NCBI GenBank assembly: GCA_028023455.1
Contig: JAQFVV010006203.1
Span: forward strand, 14,484,348 to 14,548,347
Reading direction: 5' to 3'
DNA from: Epiperipatus broadwayi
Lineage: Eukaryota > Onychophora > Udeonychophora > Euonychophora > Peripatidae
Length of the DNA: 64,000 nt
Of the stretch, positions 25,390 to 37,539 are shown piece by piece. Each line of letters begins with the position of its first letter. Position 1 is the first letter of the stretch. The notes under the pieces are model-generated. The model was not told where the DNA came from. It was given only the letters and a program-made list of their open reading frames with translations, and did not search any database. Both the position numbers and the translations under genes were made by a program.

Positions 25390-25965
25390 TAAATTTTGCA
25401 GATGATGTGGTTGTTTTGTGGTAAATAATACTTCAAAACTTAAAATGTTAGAAGAATTATCAAATGAAATTAAGACTAAAAATAAACATATATATATATA
25501 AATAATGTTCAATGGTTTTCATAAAAAGTGAAAGTGAAGATTGTTTGTAATGAATTAGAAAAAATGATAATGTAGATGGAAACACAAGGAATAGAATGAA
25601 TTTTGGAATTAAACTTAAATAGGTATTGGAAAGTTGGATTCTTAAAAGAAGAACAAGAGATGAAAGTTAGTTTAAAAAAGGGGGTGGGGTCAAATATAAA
25701 ATACATGGGTTAAAAATAAATTGGTATAGCTGATATGATTAAAATATTAAGAAGATTAAGTATTAGGTAGATTGAACATGTCATGAAAAGAACTGACAGT
25801 AATAGGTTATTGAGGTCATAAACAGGATTTCAAGAGATGTAAAAATCTAAAAAGAAATCACATCTGTGATGAATCAATGAGAAATCTACTGGAGTGATGC
25901 AGAAAAGAGATGCTGTGGATTAAAGATACTGAATTAAATTTTGAGAGTTTTTAATCTTGCAGAGG
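25390..25965 (+). pseudogene. LINE reverse transcriptase, C-terminal remnant
   Basis: At 25394-25423 the plus strand reads F-A-D-D-V-V-V-L-W, the catalytic palm motif of non-LTR reverse transcriptases, followed after a stop by L-K-M-L-E-E-L-S-N-E-I-K-T-K, the helix that follows the motif in LINEs. Further down, near 25770-25800, I-E-H-V-M-K-R-T-D-S-N-R-L-L matches the C-terminal GHV-x-R motif of RTE/CR1-like elements. Many stops and shifts separate these blocks. The upstream half of the element is absent or too decayed to read. Confidence 0.6.
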
Positions 25966-28900
25966 ATTGATAATAATTAAAATTATTATGATGAATATTA
26001 CCATTTACATGTTAATTAATGTAGTTAATATTATATTTTAAAATATGATGATTATTTATATAATCCTGCTTGTGCACAAATGTGTCAAATGTATAAACAT
26101 ACACATATGTCTGTGTTAAAGTAACAATATGATGCTGTCTTTATCTAGTGCTATTAATATAATCTGCCTTATCAAAAGCAGTGCTAAGATGTAGTTTATT
26201 TGTAATATTGATAATCTTTCCTTCATAGTGAACTTCTCCTATTTATTGAATTACAAAATAATAAGGAAAGAAGTAAAGCTTATTGAGTTACAGATTTATG
26301 GATGATAGTTATAAAAGACATTGTGTGAGTTAATCCATATATAATTAATAGTGCTACTATAATGATGTTTTGACTGGCTCATGCTTCCATCAATTGATGT
26401 TACTTTAATATATATATATATATTAATCCTGGCACACATGTTGTTATTTGCATTGCCCCTACACTATATATATATTGTAACCCAGTGTTTTTGGCACTTG
26501 GTTTTATTTAGCATCATTTCTGCATGAAACCAATGCTATTCTTTAAGAAAAATAAAAAGATAAAATAACAATAGTAATAATTGGTTAATAAAGTGTGCTA
26601 TTCAATCACCTAGGCATGGTTTGTGTGAATAACTAATAGATTTCCTAGTGCAATATCATATTTTTAAAAGAACATGAATAATTTAATTAAGATATTGTTT
26701 ATTAGAGCAAATTGATAGAATGTAAAACAAATATCATAAACAGTAGTTGATTTTTAGATGGGTAGAAAAGAAAAGAAAAGATAAATGTCTTATCCTAAAG
26801 AACAGTAACTTCTGGTAAATTCATTTGTAGAAAATTTATGTAGATTTGAAATCACTGAGAATTATTCTTGTTTTAAATATATTTATTATTTTCACTATTA
26901 AACTGCTTTGTTACACAATTTTAAATAATACTGAAAACTATATGATTGTAATAAGTTTTTCCTTTCTTTTATTTATGTTATAATCAAATGATTATTGTTT
27001 TTTCTAGAGAAAGTCTGCTAGTTTTTTTTAAAAGGTTGAACAGTACAAAATTTTGTAAGACTATTTTTTTTTGTTTTGTAAAGAAGAATTGGCAAGATAA
27101 TGGAAATTTTATTTACAATGGAAAAATAAAACAGCTCTGGTAAGGCATTCTGCAATTTTTATGCTATTCTCTACACTTTGAAAACCTTCTACATTTAAAG
27201 TTTTGCTTCGTGAAAATTAAAGTTTTAACAAAACCAAGGAAAATGAAGCCATTAACTAGGGATAATAAGCAATTTATTATTTTATCTCAGTTAAAGAAAA
27301 CAAATAATTTCCAAGCGAGGAGTTATTTAGTAATTTATTATCATTTGTTAATATTTCCTTGGTATAAAAAAATATAATAATAATTGAAAGAAATATTATG
27401 AAGAAAAAGAAGAACTAGAAACAGTTTTTAGCGCTCTTTCTATGAATCTCGTCTGCATTTAAAAATAACGCCATTATATACATTAAAATGTTTTTATTCA
27501 CCAAGAATTATTTAAAGGTGATAATAATAATAATTAATAATCATAATAATATTAAGCTGCACATACACCTGCATTTTTTTTTATATAGAAAAAGAACCAT
27601 TTTTTTAAATAAATGGGAAAGTATATTCCTACGGAAAAAAACAACAACTTACTATTGGAAAAATCAAATTCTAAAGTTATAAATGAGAATTATATACGTT
27701 CAATGACTTAATAATAAAAACAAATTATATATTGTATTATACACCAGTTGGAATTATTAAAGCTTCATATACGGTGTAAATCAACTGCAGTTATTATCAT
27801 AATAATCTCTCGGAAAAATGCGCATTTTCGTCTATAAGTAAGCTAGCTAATTATACGTGTAGTCAATAAAAAAAAATGTGTACGTTTATCGTCTATGGTA
27901 AAATATTCGTCTATGTTAGAATATTCGTTTTTTTTTTTTGGATCCCAAAATTTTAGTAGTTTAATTCAAGTGAGAATTAATGTTCAGTTCTGCTATAATT
28001 TTCTTTACCTGATTATTATTAGAAGTGCTAAATAAAAGAAAACTTTTCATTAAAGGAGAAAATGCGTTTATTACTTTAAAATGCGGCAGGATGAAAACTC
28101 TTCACCTGGACAAACCGCTCACAGTAAAATATTTTGCTAATGAGATAATATGCATTTGTTTATTTAATGATTTTTTTTTTGAAAAACTAATTTATAAAAT
28201 TATATGTTATTTTTTTTTTATATCAACATAGGTTAAAGTCTGTATCGGTCAAGTAACATTTTAATGATCTTGTAATGACAAAGGTATGTCTTACTATAAT
28301 TATTCTGGGTTAAGTTTATATTTAATACGAAGAAAAATCTATACAATATATTTGATTTATTACATGCAATTGTAGATATAAACTTTGCATGTTAGGTAGT
28401 AAAAGAAATATATTTTAGATATTTAACGGGTAAAATAAATATTGAAATTATCAGAAGTAACTGCAAAAAAAAAAAAAAAAAATGCTAGAACAAGATATTT
28501 CTTGTTTAAAGTTTGAACCGAATTTATATTATATTAATTAAGGAATTTAGTCCCAGTTATTCTTTAATAACACATCCACTTTATTTGGTTTAAGATAGTA
28601 TGCTACCAATTACTTTTTGAATGTTCCTTCATTAAAATTAAAATTATTATTCTTTTCTCCTGTCATGTCCATTGATTTCAGATATTGATCGAAGTATACA
28701 TTGTAATGTAGGTTTATTATGATTAGTGTGTTTTCTTATCTTGCCTAAATGCAGCATTGATATATGTTTAATATCAGCATACGTAATACTTATAATGTAT
28801 TTCATTTTGTGGGTTGAAAATGATCTCCCCAAAATACTTTATTTTCCATGAAAAGAATAGTTTAGATATAATGTTAGGGTATGTTTGATAGTCCATGTCA

Positions 28901-30819
28901 TCGATTCTCATGAATAAAATGATCAAGAGTTTATATAGCATTTAGGATGCTTAATTTGTTGAAATCCCAAGAGAGGATTATACTTGGTGCGTGTTCGTTT
29001 TATGCCTGAGTAAGAGGCAAGAAACCACCAAAATACTTTAGTGTAGTAGTTTACTCTGTAGACATTCGTTGTTATTCTGCATTCCTCATGTGAATATAAA
29101 GATAGTTCCACCATAGAAGGTGTTGATTATTGTGCTTTGTTTTAAAAGTTAGGGCAAGGATAAATGTTAGGTTTGAGGTGTTAGTTCCTCAAGGTGCACT
29201 TTAGTATCAATAGTGCGTTAGTAACTGAGATCAATATCTGTATTGTGCTGCTGAATCTTGCTAATAGTTGACAAGCAAATCAATGAAGAAAGTAAGTTAA
29301 AATTGCGTAAGTTAAAACGCTTATTTGCTGGAGGAATATTCAAACGCAATGTTTAATGTTAGTTAATAATTAAGTAATATTCATAGTTTAAATTACACTT
29401 ATGAATAAAATATTTATCGTAACTTAAGTTAACATTAAATTAAATGTAAAATGGTGAGTGCAACTTCTGATAAGTGACCCATAATTAGAATAGGTTGTTC
29501 AATTAAAAACCATAACTTAATTAAATTTATTAGAAATAAATTTAGTATTTTGCGTATTTCATTTTATAATTAAATCAATTAAAAACAAAAATAGTTAGTC
29601 AATAATTTTAAGTAAAAGATTATAGAAGTTTACCAAACTTATAAATTAGTGTAAATGAGATGTACTTTTTAGTTAGTCAATTCGCATGATTGCAAACAGG
29701 TGAAGTTATAATTTTAATCTATACGTAAACCATAGACAAATTAATGTTGGTTTATGTTTTGTATCAGTGTGAGATTATTTAATAAATTTGTATATTTTTT
29801 TTTTTTTGTGATAGTAATAAATTATAGTCTTGTCAATATTTGTTGTAGATTCATTTTTTTTTTTTGTATGCTAAATATAAGTGTGTTTGTACAATATTTA
29901 CAAAACATTTTCTTGAGTCCGAAATCATTTCAAACTCTCAAAAACTTAATATACCAGATAGACAAATTTACTGCAGATCGGAATATTTCATCTCATTTCA
30001 TTTTAATGAGAATTATTTATGGAGTTGCAAACTTCAGACTAAACATTATGTAAGTGTAAAAATGAATTTATTCCCAAGTCATTAACTCTGACTGCACATT
30101 ATTCCATTCACATTTAGTTAAATTGTCGAAGTAATGATTCTTAGTTAATTTATTGCGATGTCATGGATGATGAAGGGACACAAAAAGCACCCTTGTCTTT
30201 TTATTATCCTGGCTGAGATTCTGGATAAAAGGGCTGTATTATTCAAAATTGTATGTCATTATTGAGTATAATTATCACCTCTTTAAATGATATAGTAGTT
30301 GATATGAGATATGAAGACACATTGACTTTGAAGTAAAGTAAATGTTTCCTATAGCCGATCAGAATGCCAGTCATATGTGACAGCACAGTACTGTCGAGCA
30401 TTTTCCTAAATTAAACAAAGAAACCCTGAGATTATTATTGTCATTATAATTATTCTTTTATTAAGAAGTGATCAATTATTATTGATATTACAATTGTGGC
30501 GTGGCTTAAAAGAACTTAACTTATAATTGTGCTATCTGAAAAGTATTTTCAGATCATATTGGCAAATGATTGACATATTGGATATGTTTTTTTTATTTTG
30601 GTAACATTAACAAGAACATGAGAAGTTATCATTGTTTAAAAGTGCAAATACTTATAGCTCAGAGAATGTGTTTTTGATAAAGAGAGGATGTTATTTTATT
30701 CTAATTTTTTTTTTAATTAGGGAATGATGACAGTTTTTTTTTTCTATCTTCCCAAGATATTTATTTTATTAATGATAATTTATTTTAATATTTTAATTTG
30801 TCTTTATCTTAACTGCATA

Positions 30820-30900
30820 TCTTTGCAGCTGAATAATCTTATAACTAACCGACCACTGAGCTAGGCTGAGTATGCACATTGGTGAGTTTGCAGATCACCG
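30820..30900 (-). repeat. Possible tRNA-like fragment (A box only)
   Basis: The minus strand contains TAGCTCAGTGGTCGGTTAG, a good Pol III A box, at about 30845-30863. No B box follows at the right distance and no cloverleaf can be folded, so at most a decayed SINE head. Confidence 0.25.
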
Positions 30901-31492
30901 AGAATATACTTTATTAGGTTAGAAAATGAGACGCCTAATTATAGAGGCGATTGATGTACGTAGATAGAACTAAACTATACATATTATAGTTGAGAATCTC
31001 TCTTGAAAGGTTAGAATATATATATATATATATATAGTTAAATAACATTCCTAATCCAGTTGATGGCAGGTGCAATCCCACCAAAACATTGATATAATAG
31101 TATTGCACCAGGATAATATAACCTTTATCTCCATATATTTATATGCATATTAAAATAAGATAGTTAAACAATCAAGTAAAAAATAATATTTTGTATACAA
31201 GCTATGTCATCAGAGTTATCCATTAGAAGGTGATATTCATAAATTGACTATGGATCTTGTATGATAAAATAAAACAACTTTTATTGAAAACTTATTATAA
31301 TAATGATTTCAGTGCTAACAATCAATTAGTTATAATTACATATACAAATGTGCACACTTTTTAGTTTTCTAACTATAAGCAGTTTGAATTGTTAAAGCAA
31401 TACTTGATCACAAACATTATATAGTTTTTTTTCTCCTTTTATTGACTAGTTAAACAAAATACATATTTTTTTTTCTACAAACTCTTATAAGG

Positions 31493-31498
31493 TTTATT
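31493..31498 (-). promoter_or_regulatory. Candidate poly(A) signal of the zinc-finger gene
   Basis: AATAAA on the minus strand, about 215 bases past the stop codon and the nearest canonical signal I could find. A second is at 31437-31442. Confidence 0.4.
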
Positions 31499-31713
31499 GG
31501 TTCAGAATATATTATTTGAACGAGTATAAGATCTATCATTATTCAAATAATATGTAAATGCAATAACTGAAATTAAGTTTCTGAATTACCATTTTCTTCT
31601 CACTTATAGGATTTTAAATAAAATTCTGTCATCCACAAAAAGAAAAGAAAATTGTGGACTCTAACAACTTCAAATAAACATCACACTTTGAATATTTTCA
31701 CTGACTAAAGAAA

Positions 31714-32559
31714 TTACTGATTTTTCTTCTGTTTTAATACCACACAGAATTCCTTTTTATGCTTATGAAGATAACGTTTGTGCGTGAATGATTTGTTACA
31801 GTCTTTGCAAACGTGGGTGCGTTCTTTTACGGTATGAATAAGAATATGAGATCGTAGATTTGATTTATCGGCAAAGGCCTTTTGGCAATCCGGGAATGTA
31901 CATTTATAAGGTCTTTCTCCAGTGTGTGTGCGCATGTGGCCTTTAAGCAACCATGAACGAACAAAACTTTTATTACAAAATTCACATTTATATTTTGGTT
32001 TAATTTGCACAGCATGATTGTCTATATGCATTCTGAAGGTTAAAAATGACTGAAAGGTTTTTCGGCAAGTGAAACATTTTAAAGAATTTTTACCTTGTTG
32101 ACCCATTTTACATAACCTTTTAGTCACTTCTTTGCCTATATTCTGGTGAATAATATTATTAGATTTAAGTTCAAGAAGCACATTGGATGGAGATATTCGT
32201 GAAGAAGTCCCTGTAAAGTTAATATCTTTTCCTAAAAAATCAGACAGCTTTTCTGTTTCACAACATGATCTCCAACCTGAAGGATGATAAATCCAAAAAT
32301 AGCGATCCTTTGGATCTACCATAGCTACCTCATGCCAATCATTTGTAGTTAGTGGATCTATGAACATATTATATAAACATCCTTCTTGTACAAATTGTAT
32401 ACGAGTCATAATACTCATAAAACTCCAAGATCTCACTTTGAAAAGGTGAGAATATTCATCTTCTTTAATATAAGGACCTGATTGAATTAATGGAGGCTCT
32501 AATATAATACTTGTCTTTCTTGGTGGCCGTTGAATGATTTTACCTGATCGAGTCCTCAT
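31714..32559 (-). CDS. Snail/Scratch-like C2H2 zinc-finger protein, terminal coding exon
   Basis: This is a putative nuclear DNA-binding transcription regulator. From the ATG at 32559-32557 the frame has 281 codons and a TAA stop. The C-terminal half holds four zinc fingers: C162/C165/H178/H182, C192/C195/H208/H212, C220/C225/H238/H242 and C251/C254/H267/C272. The second and third read S-W-L-L-K-G-H-M-R-T-H-T-G-E-R-P-Y-K-C and A-F-A-D-K-S-N-L-R-S-H, the signature of Snail-superfamily repressors, and the fourth is C2HC as in Snail. Finger 3 has four residues between its cysteines instead of two. The N-terminal SNAG repression motif is absent. Residues about 72-112 (W-H-E-V ... Y-F-W-I-Y-H-P-S-G-W-R-S ... 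L-S-D-F-L-G-K) recall the core of methyl-CpG-binding domains, a weak resemblance. A splice acceptor (AG at 32574-32575 after an 11-base T tract) sits 15 bases before the ATG, so at least one upstream exon exists; it could be non-coding or add N-terminal residues. The frame is intact, so the gene is probably live. Confidence 0.85.
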   Translation of the reverse strand: MRTRSGKIIQRPPRKTSIILEPPLIQSGPYIKEDEYSHLFKVRSWSFMSIMTRIQFVQEGCLYNMFIDPLTTNDWHEVAMVDPKDRYFWIYHPSGWRSCCETEKLSDFLGKDINFTGTSSRISPSNVLLELKSNNIIHQNIGKEVTKRLCKMGQQGKNSLKCFTCRKTFQSFLTFRMHIDNHAVQIKPKYKCEFCNKSFVRSWLLKGHMRTHTGERPYKCTFPDCQKAFADKSNLRSHILIHTVKERTHVCKDCNKSFTHKRYLHKHKKEFCVVLKQKKNQ

Positions 32560-32573
32560 CTGATACGATTGAA

Positions 32574-32586
32574 CTAAAAAAAAAAA
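32574..32586 (-). promoter_or_regulatory. 3' splice site of the zinc-finger exon
   Basis: An uninterrupted T tract of eleven bases is followed by AG and then the exon (TTCAATCG...). The long open frame runs on into this tract only as Phe codons with no ATG, which supports an intron end here. A weaker alternative acceptor (CAG directly before the ATG) lies 14 bases further on. Confidence 0.7.
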
Positions 32587-33184
32587 GTACACATAAGTAT
32601 GAACTGAACATTATATATATATATATTATAATAGATTAAGCAATTAGACATAATATAGCAACTAACACGCATTTCATATACATGATTGGAGTTTCCGTTC
32701 TTCAGATTTGTGTGTGTGTGCAAATATATGTATGCGTTTATATACGTAAAAAAAAAATTGATTATATATACTGTATATGCATATCCACATTAAAAAAAAA
32801 AAGCTTTTTAATATGTTTGATCTTGATCATAAATCATTAATTGTGACCATTCTTAACTCTTGGAAAAAACCAAAACAAATAGGACAAAAATTATAAGCCA
32901 AGTTGGCTGACTGTGTAAAACAGAAATATATATATTTAACACTTCAAAATTTACTGTTTTTCAATTACTTCTGGAACAACTTTTCTTTCTGAAAGTGTTC
33001 AACACTTTGCCTATTTGTAGCTTTCCACTATATTTTATTCTCAACTATATATTTTTAAAAAAGCATTGAAATTGTAAACCTTTAGAATGTTTATAAGAAA
33101 ATCTTTTTAACACAAATCATGCTCTTTATTTACTAGTGATAAAATAAAGTTGTCTCTTTACATTTCACTACCAATATATCTAGT
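32587..33184. other. Presumed intron of the zinc-finger gene
   Basis: Very AT-rich with TA and TG microsatellite pieces (32611-32625, 32709-32720). No further coding exon was recognised on the minus strand. Confidence 0.35.
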
Positions 33185-33753
33185 AAACCACTAAAACATT
33201 ATAAGACCACCATTTCTTACACTTGCACAACTTGTTAAAATAGTAGCCACTCTCCCCAAATAATAATAACATCCAGTGCAAACCACAGTAATCAACAGAT
33301 GCTAGAAAGCATCAAAATTCCTATCTAGTTCCTACTCATCTAATGTCACCAAATTAGTTTCTAGCTTATCTTCTTTGTTACTGAGGAGCCTTGGATCTGA
33401 GAGCACTGAACATAGATCTTTGGATCCAATGCAACCCTCCAGCTTGGATTGAATACATTATTGTGTTTTCATTTTAGCTCGTAGTTTTATAGTTATTTAA
33501 AAAGATAAAAGGTGGCTGCTGGAGAGTTGCATTAAATACAAAAATCTGGGTGCAATGCTCTTAAATCCAGACTTCTTACTGATGAAAGTTAATAAGCTAG
33601 AAACTGATCTGGGAGTAGGCACTGGATAGGGATTTTGATGTACAAACTTTCTAACATCCATTGATTACTATGGCTTGCAGTGGATGGCATTACTTTTTGG
33701 AGTTCCTTGTATAAGCATAAGAAATTATAATCTTGTGATATTTAGTAGTTTAA
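33185..33753. repeat. Family A foldback element, complete with both termini
   Basis: Begins TA|AACCACTAAAACATTATAAG and ends CTTGTGATATTTAGTAGTT|TA, so the ends are inverted copies and TA flanks both sides, the target duplication of Tc1/mariner-like movement. Arms of about 230 bp carry CATCCAGTGCAAACCACAGT, the ATCAACAGATGCTAGAAAG block, CCTATCTAGTTCCTACTCAT, TTTCTAGCTTATC and GGAGCCTTGGATCTGAGAG, all returned inverted after a short centre at about 33440-33520. No transposase is encoded. If the zinc-finger gene extends upstream on the minus strand, this would lie in its intron. Confidence 0.75.
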
Positions 33754-33834
33754 TACTGATGTTGGCCAACTGATGATGGTAACTATGATTATTAAACAAT
33801 CAAAGACACCAAAATGTCCAGATGTGCATGATTA

Positions 33835-34100
33835 CACAAGTGAGTAAGCTAGGGTTGAAAACATTATTGTTATTTTGGGATTATAGCTTTATAGTTAATT
33901 CATTAGACCCAAAGATCTAGATGCAATGCTCTCAGATCTAAAGCTTTTCATTGATGAAGGACACAAGCTAGAAATTAGTTTGGTGATATTGTATGAATAG
34001 GCACTAGATAGGGATTTTGATGCACAAAACTTCTAAGATCAATTGATTACCATGGCTTGCAATGGGTGGCACTATTGTTTGGAGAGAGTTGGTACTGTTT
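33835..34100. repeat. Family A foldback, right-arm fragment
   Basis: Right-arm landmarks in order: TTTATAGTTAATTCATTAGA, CAAAGATCTAGATGCAATGC, TCTCAGATCTAAAGCTTTTC, ACAAGCTAGAAATTAGTTTG, GGCACTAGATAGGGATTTTG, AATTGATTACCATGGCTTGC and GGGTGGCACTATTGTTTGGA. The left arm and both termini are missing. Confidence 0.65.
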
Positions 34101-34854
34101 TTTTATATGTAGCAAACTGAATTACATACAAGAATGATTTTACAATCTTGCCATATTATTTCTAAAATCTTACATAGTATCATTAAATAAAATCTTTTCA
34201 GTTGTTTCATCAATAGTGATCCATGTCTCTCTTCCATACAATAAGCCAGCAACATAACTCTTTATGTAACTATATTTGATAGTAATAGTTCTGTGATGAA
34301 ATATCTTATAATTTAACTTCGTAAAAATAACAGAAACACATTTAAATTGGTATATTCAAGTAGGAAACTACCAAGAGAAATTGAGTAACTTCTCAAATTT
34401 ATAACTATCCAAGCTAAAACTTTATGAAGATTCCCCCACCCATCATTGTCTGACAAATAGTTTAAGATTTTTGAACATTAATTGATAAATCAGTCTTTAT
34501 AAGTTACATTAAAAACTTTAAGAATATTCTGTAGAGTATACTTTTCAGTGGCAAAAATAATTCATTATAGTGTAAATCTAAAAACCAAAAGACAATTTTT
34601 GTTACTTTTTAAAATAAATATTGCATAGAAATTTTAGAATATTTAAATTCCTTTGTAAAATAAGATTGGTTGCTGTAATAAATAACTGATGTTTCAGTAT
34701 TAAAGCTGTTCGAAGTCTTAAAAATGTATATGATGTTTTCACTTTTTATTAATTTTTAAAATCCATTACATAAGGGACATGGAAATGTATCAGATACATT
34801 TTTTATGCAGGTATCACAATTGTTTATGAATATATAACATTAAATATAAGAATT
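34101..34854. other. No recognisable gene
   Basis: AT-rich; no termini or frames recognised. Confidence 0.4.
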
Positions 34855-36030
34855 TTTAAATACTACTATGGTAAATAATATACGCTATCACTTTAATACA
34901 TAGCAATACTATAATAAGAAAATGAATCATTTTCTTATTGATCCTGTTTGCATATAAAGGAGATTATCTTTAATATTTACAGCAGGAAGTGTGAATATTA
35001 ATCAATCAAATCATCTTATTGTTTTTATATTGATCTTATAAATTGATTTTTTATTAACAAATTAAATAAATTTCTTATTTTTTTATTTATTTTAACTTTG
35101 CAATAAACATTAAATGATCTATATGTAATAAAGTAATTAACAACATATATATATATATAATGTTAAATACTATCATTTTAAATGTTGCTACAGTAAGTAA
35201 TAAACACACACATACACTTTAGTATTTTTTTATTGATTAATTTAATGACTATTACAAAGTTAAAATAAAAAATAAAACAAATTTCTTTACTTTGTTAATA
35301 AAAAAAACTAATCTGTTAGATCAATATTAAAACAATAAGATAATTTGAATAATATTCATCCTTTCCGACATAAGTATTAAAAACAATCTTTCAAAGAGGA
35401 CGAATAAGAAAATGTTTCATTTTCTTATTATAGTATTGTACTAATGTGGGAGCGTGTATTATTTACTATAGCAGCATTTAAAAATGATTGTATTTAGCAT
35501 TAAATATATATATGTTGTGAATTATTTTGTTACATACAGATCTTAAAAGTTTAAAAATGAGAAATTTCTTTACTTTGTTAATAAGAAGTCAAACTGCTGG
35601 ATTAGTATAAAATAACAGGTAAGTTGCTTGATTAATATTCACATTTCTGTCATAAGTGTTGAAGACATTTTCCTTTTACTGTAGCAACATTCAAAACTGA
35701 TTGTATTTAATGTTATATATATTCATGATATGAATTAATTTATTACATACAAATCATTTAATGTTTATTACAAAATTTAAAAAATAAGAAATTACTCTAT
35801 TAATAAAAATGTATCTGTTAGATCAATTTAAAAACAATGAGATAATTTGGTTGATCAATATTCAACTTTCTGCCATAAGTATTAATGACTATCTCCTTTA
35901 TTTACAAAGAGGATCAATAAGAAAATAATTTTCTTACTATAGTATATCCATGTACTAAAGTAGGAATGTGTATTATTTACTGTAGCAGCATTTAAAATGA
36001 TTGCATTATTATATATATATTCACATTGTA
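34855..36030. repeat. Family D inverted-repeat array
   Basis: At least three partly overlapping units share the blocks TTATTGATCCT.TTT, TTTCTTTACTTTGTTAATAA, CATAAGTATTAA, AATAAGAAAATG.TTCATTTT and GTGTATTATTTACT.TAGCA in both orientations. The first half reads inverted relative to the second. Compared with 9.4-10.2 kb the same blocks recur, so this is a dispersed family and not simple local duplication. Most of it can pair with itself as RNA. There is no coding frame. Confidence 0.6.
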
Positions 36031-36339
36031 AATTACTTTATGTGTGCAAATAACTATTCAAACAAAATACAAAATAGTATGGTATAAAGTAACAGCGAAT
36101 TACATGATTCCACAAATCACACAAATATAAGAAACATCCCATTCTAGTTCCATACGCTATAACTTGAGAATTCAGTAGTTAACACACACTTTATTTAAAT
36201 ACTCATCATCAAAATAGTTTTTCAATCTTTATGCTGATTTGAATTTCAGGTTTTTAGCTTGAATAGATCCTCAGCTGATGCTCGACTGCACTGCTTTCAC
36301 TCTTGAATTTTAAAATTTTATTGATAAAGGCAAAACTCC

Positions 36340-36450
36340 AAAAACTGATTTAAGGATGGAGATTTAAATGCTGTAAAGTATCTGGTAATCACTGATTATT
36401 TAAGCTTACAGTAGATTATGCTAGAGTAAGTAGCTGCTCTGAAATTCACT
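36340..36450. repeat. Family B fragment
   Basis: GGCAAAACTCC at 36330, then GATTATTTAAGCTTACAGTA at 36396, the inverse of the family B motif (TGTAAGCTTAAATAATCA). Only one arm is recognisable. Confidence 0.4.
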
Positions 36451-36544
36451 TTGCAATTTCCAATGTACCAGCATATTAATTAGTTTATCTAATTATGTAA
36501 TAGCTGGAATACACAGGCTTATATATATCTGTGTCTATATATGT

Positions 36545-36845
36545 AATAGACAGGGTATGAGCACAGACTTTCACATGACCCACCACTCTCCACACTATCT
36601 TATAACACTGATACACCTGAACACACATATGTCGAAAAGATAAATAATCACTAATATACGTATTTCATGCTAAACCAGAAATCATCAGTTGGTCCAGATT
36701 ACCATCTCTACACATATATGCTACAAGTGCTCAGATGTATATTAAGATAGCAAGTCTTCCTACTTTAATGGACAGGCTTCAATCTACTCCACACTCCAAC
36801 TCTTCAACTGTCCATCCAATTGAAAATCTGATATGTTGGTGTGTT
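36545..36845. repeat. Family C, single arm and part of centre
   Basis: Reads GACAGGGTATGAGCACAGAC, CACTCTCCACACTATCTTAT, ACTGATACACCTGAACACAC, TCAGTTGGTCCAGATTACCA, AGTGCTCAGATGTATATTAA and TTTAATGGACAGGCTTCAAT, then CAACTCTTCAACTGTCCATC. It stops before the second arm. Confidence 0.65.
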
Positions 36846-36884
36846 GAAAAAAGTAAATTTTAGTGTTTAATTTTATTATTACAC

Positions 36885-37130
36885 AGATGCAAAATTCTCC
36901 ATACAGTAATGCCACTCAGTGTAGGTTAATGTGCAAGAAAGTTTGTGCATAAAATTCCCATCTAATGCCTATTCATCCAATATCCCCAGACTAATTTCTA
37001 GCTTTCGGCTTTCATCAGTGAAGAGCCTTGGATCTGAGTGGCACTACTGTATGGAGAGTTTAGCCTCTGTGTAAACAGCTTGGGTAAGCATAAAGAAAAG
37101 TGATCATGTGATGTTTAGTGTTTTAACTTT
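36885..37130. repeat. Family A foldback with deleted interior
   Basis: Left arm from CAAAATTCTCCATACAGTAA through GCCACTCAGTG, CCATCTAATGCCTATTCATC and AGAGCCTTGGATCTGAGTGG, joined directly to the right end CACTACTGTATGGAGAGTTT and AGTGATCATGTGATGTTTAG. Everything between the two ATGGAG/TCCAT ends of the right arm is missing, an internal deletion of several hundred bases relative to the copy at 33185. Confidence 0.65.
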
Positions 37131-37359
37131 ATTATATATGGACATTTGTAAATAATTTGTAAGTATGAATAATTTAATGGGAAGTCTCCCAATTTTTTTT
37201 TTAAATTCAGTTGTGATGTAAATAAGTAAAATAATAATTAAAATTAGCATTGCAAAGTGAAATTACAGCATCTACTAATAACGTTTATATAACCAATCTT
37301 TAAACACAAAGCGATAACTGCTTTCAATTTATATCTTAGTTTTATATAAAGGAGATAGA

Positions 37360-37505
37360 TCAGGTACAAATTATATATTGGATTTACATCATCTAATATT
37401 GACTGTTAAATGTCTTTAGAAAAGTTTAAAGTTTATTTAAACTTTTCAAATACATTTACTGTTAGTAATAAGCACACAGTGTAGTATGTAGCATATTTCA
37501 AAAGA
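37360..37505. repeat. Fragment related to the hairpin at 51.3 kb
   Basis: Shares with 51262-51514 the order TATATTGGA.TT, CATCATCTAATATTGACTGT, AATGTCTTTAGAAAAGTTTA, an A/T centre and CTGTTAGTAATA. It contains its own short palindrome (AAAAGTTTAAA.TTTATTTAAACTTTT, 37422-37448). Confidence 0.45.
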
Positions 37506-37539
37506 TATTTTCTCTTTTTCATCTGTTGCTGACCTAACA

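Larger units (their letters stand above)
25966..31713. other. 5.7 kb with no recognisable gene
   Basis: Holds TA microsatellites (26410-26422, 31018-31036) and homopolymer tracts. 27420-28130 is a little richer in CpG than the surroundings and has two similar ATCGTCTATGGTAAAATATTCG / TTCGTCTATGTTAGAATATTCG stretches. A 68-residue plus-strand ORF at 28025-28231 was inspected and not accepted. The 3' untranslated region of the zinc-finger gene should occupy the right end: AATAAA on the minus strand is at 31493-31498. Confidence 0.4.

Noticed and set aside
28025-28231. 68-residue ORF in a slightly CpG-richer area with an AG acceptor-like sequence before it
   Set aside because: The frame directly after the putative acceptor hits a stop and the tail is Phe-rich low-complexity.
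29754-30085. Two overlapping plus-strand ORFs of 99 and 73 residues
   Set aside because: Driven by T-runs (Phe-rich), no family resemblance, no splice or poly(A) context.
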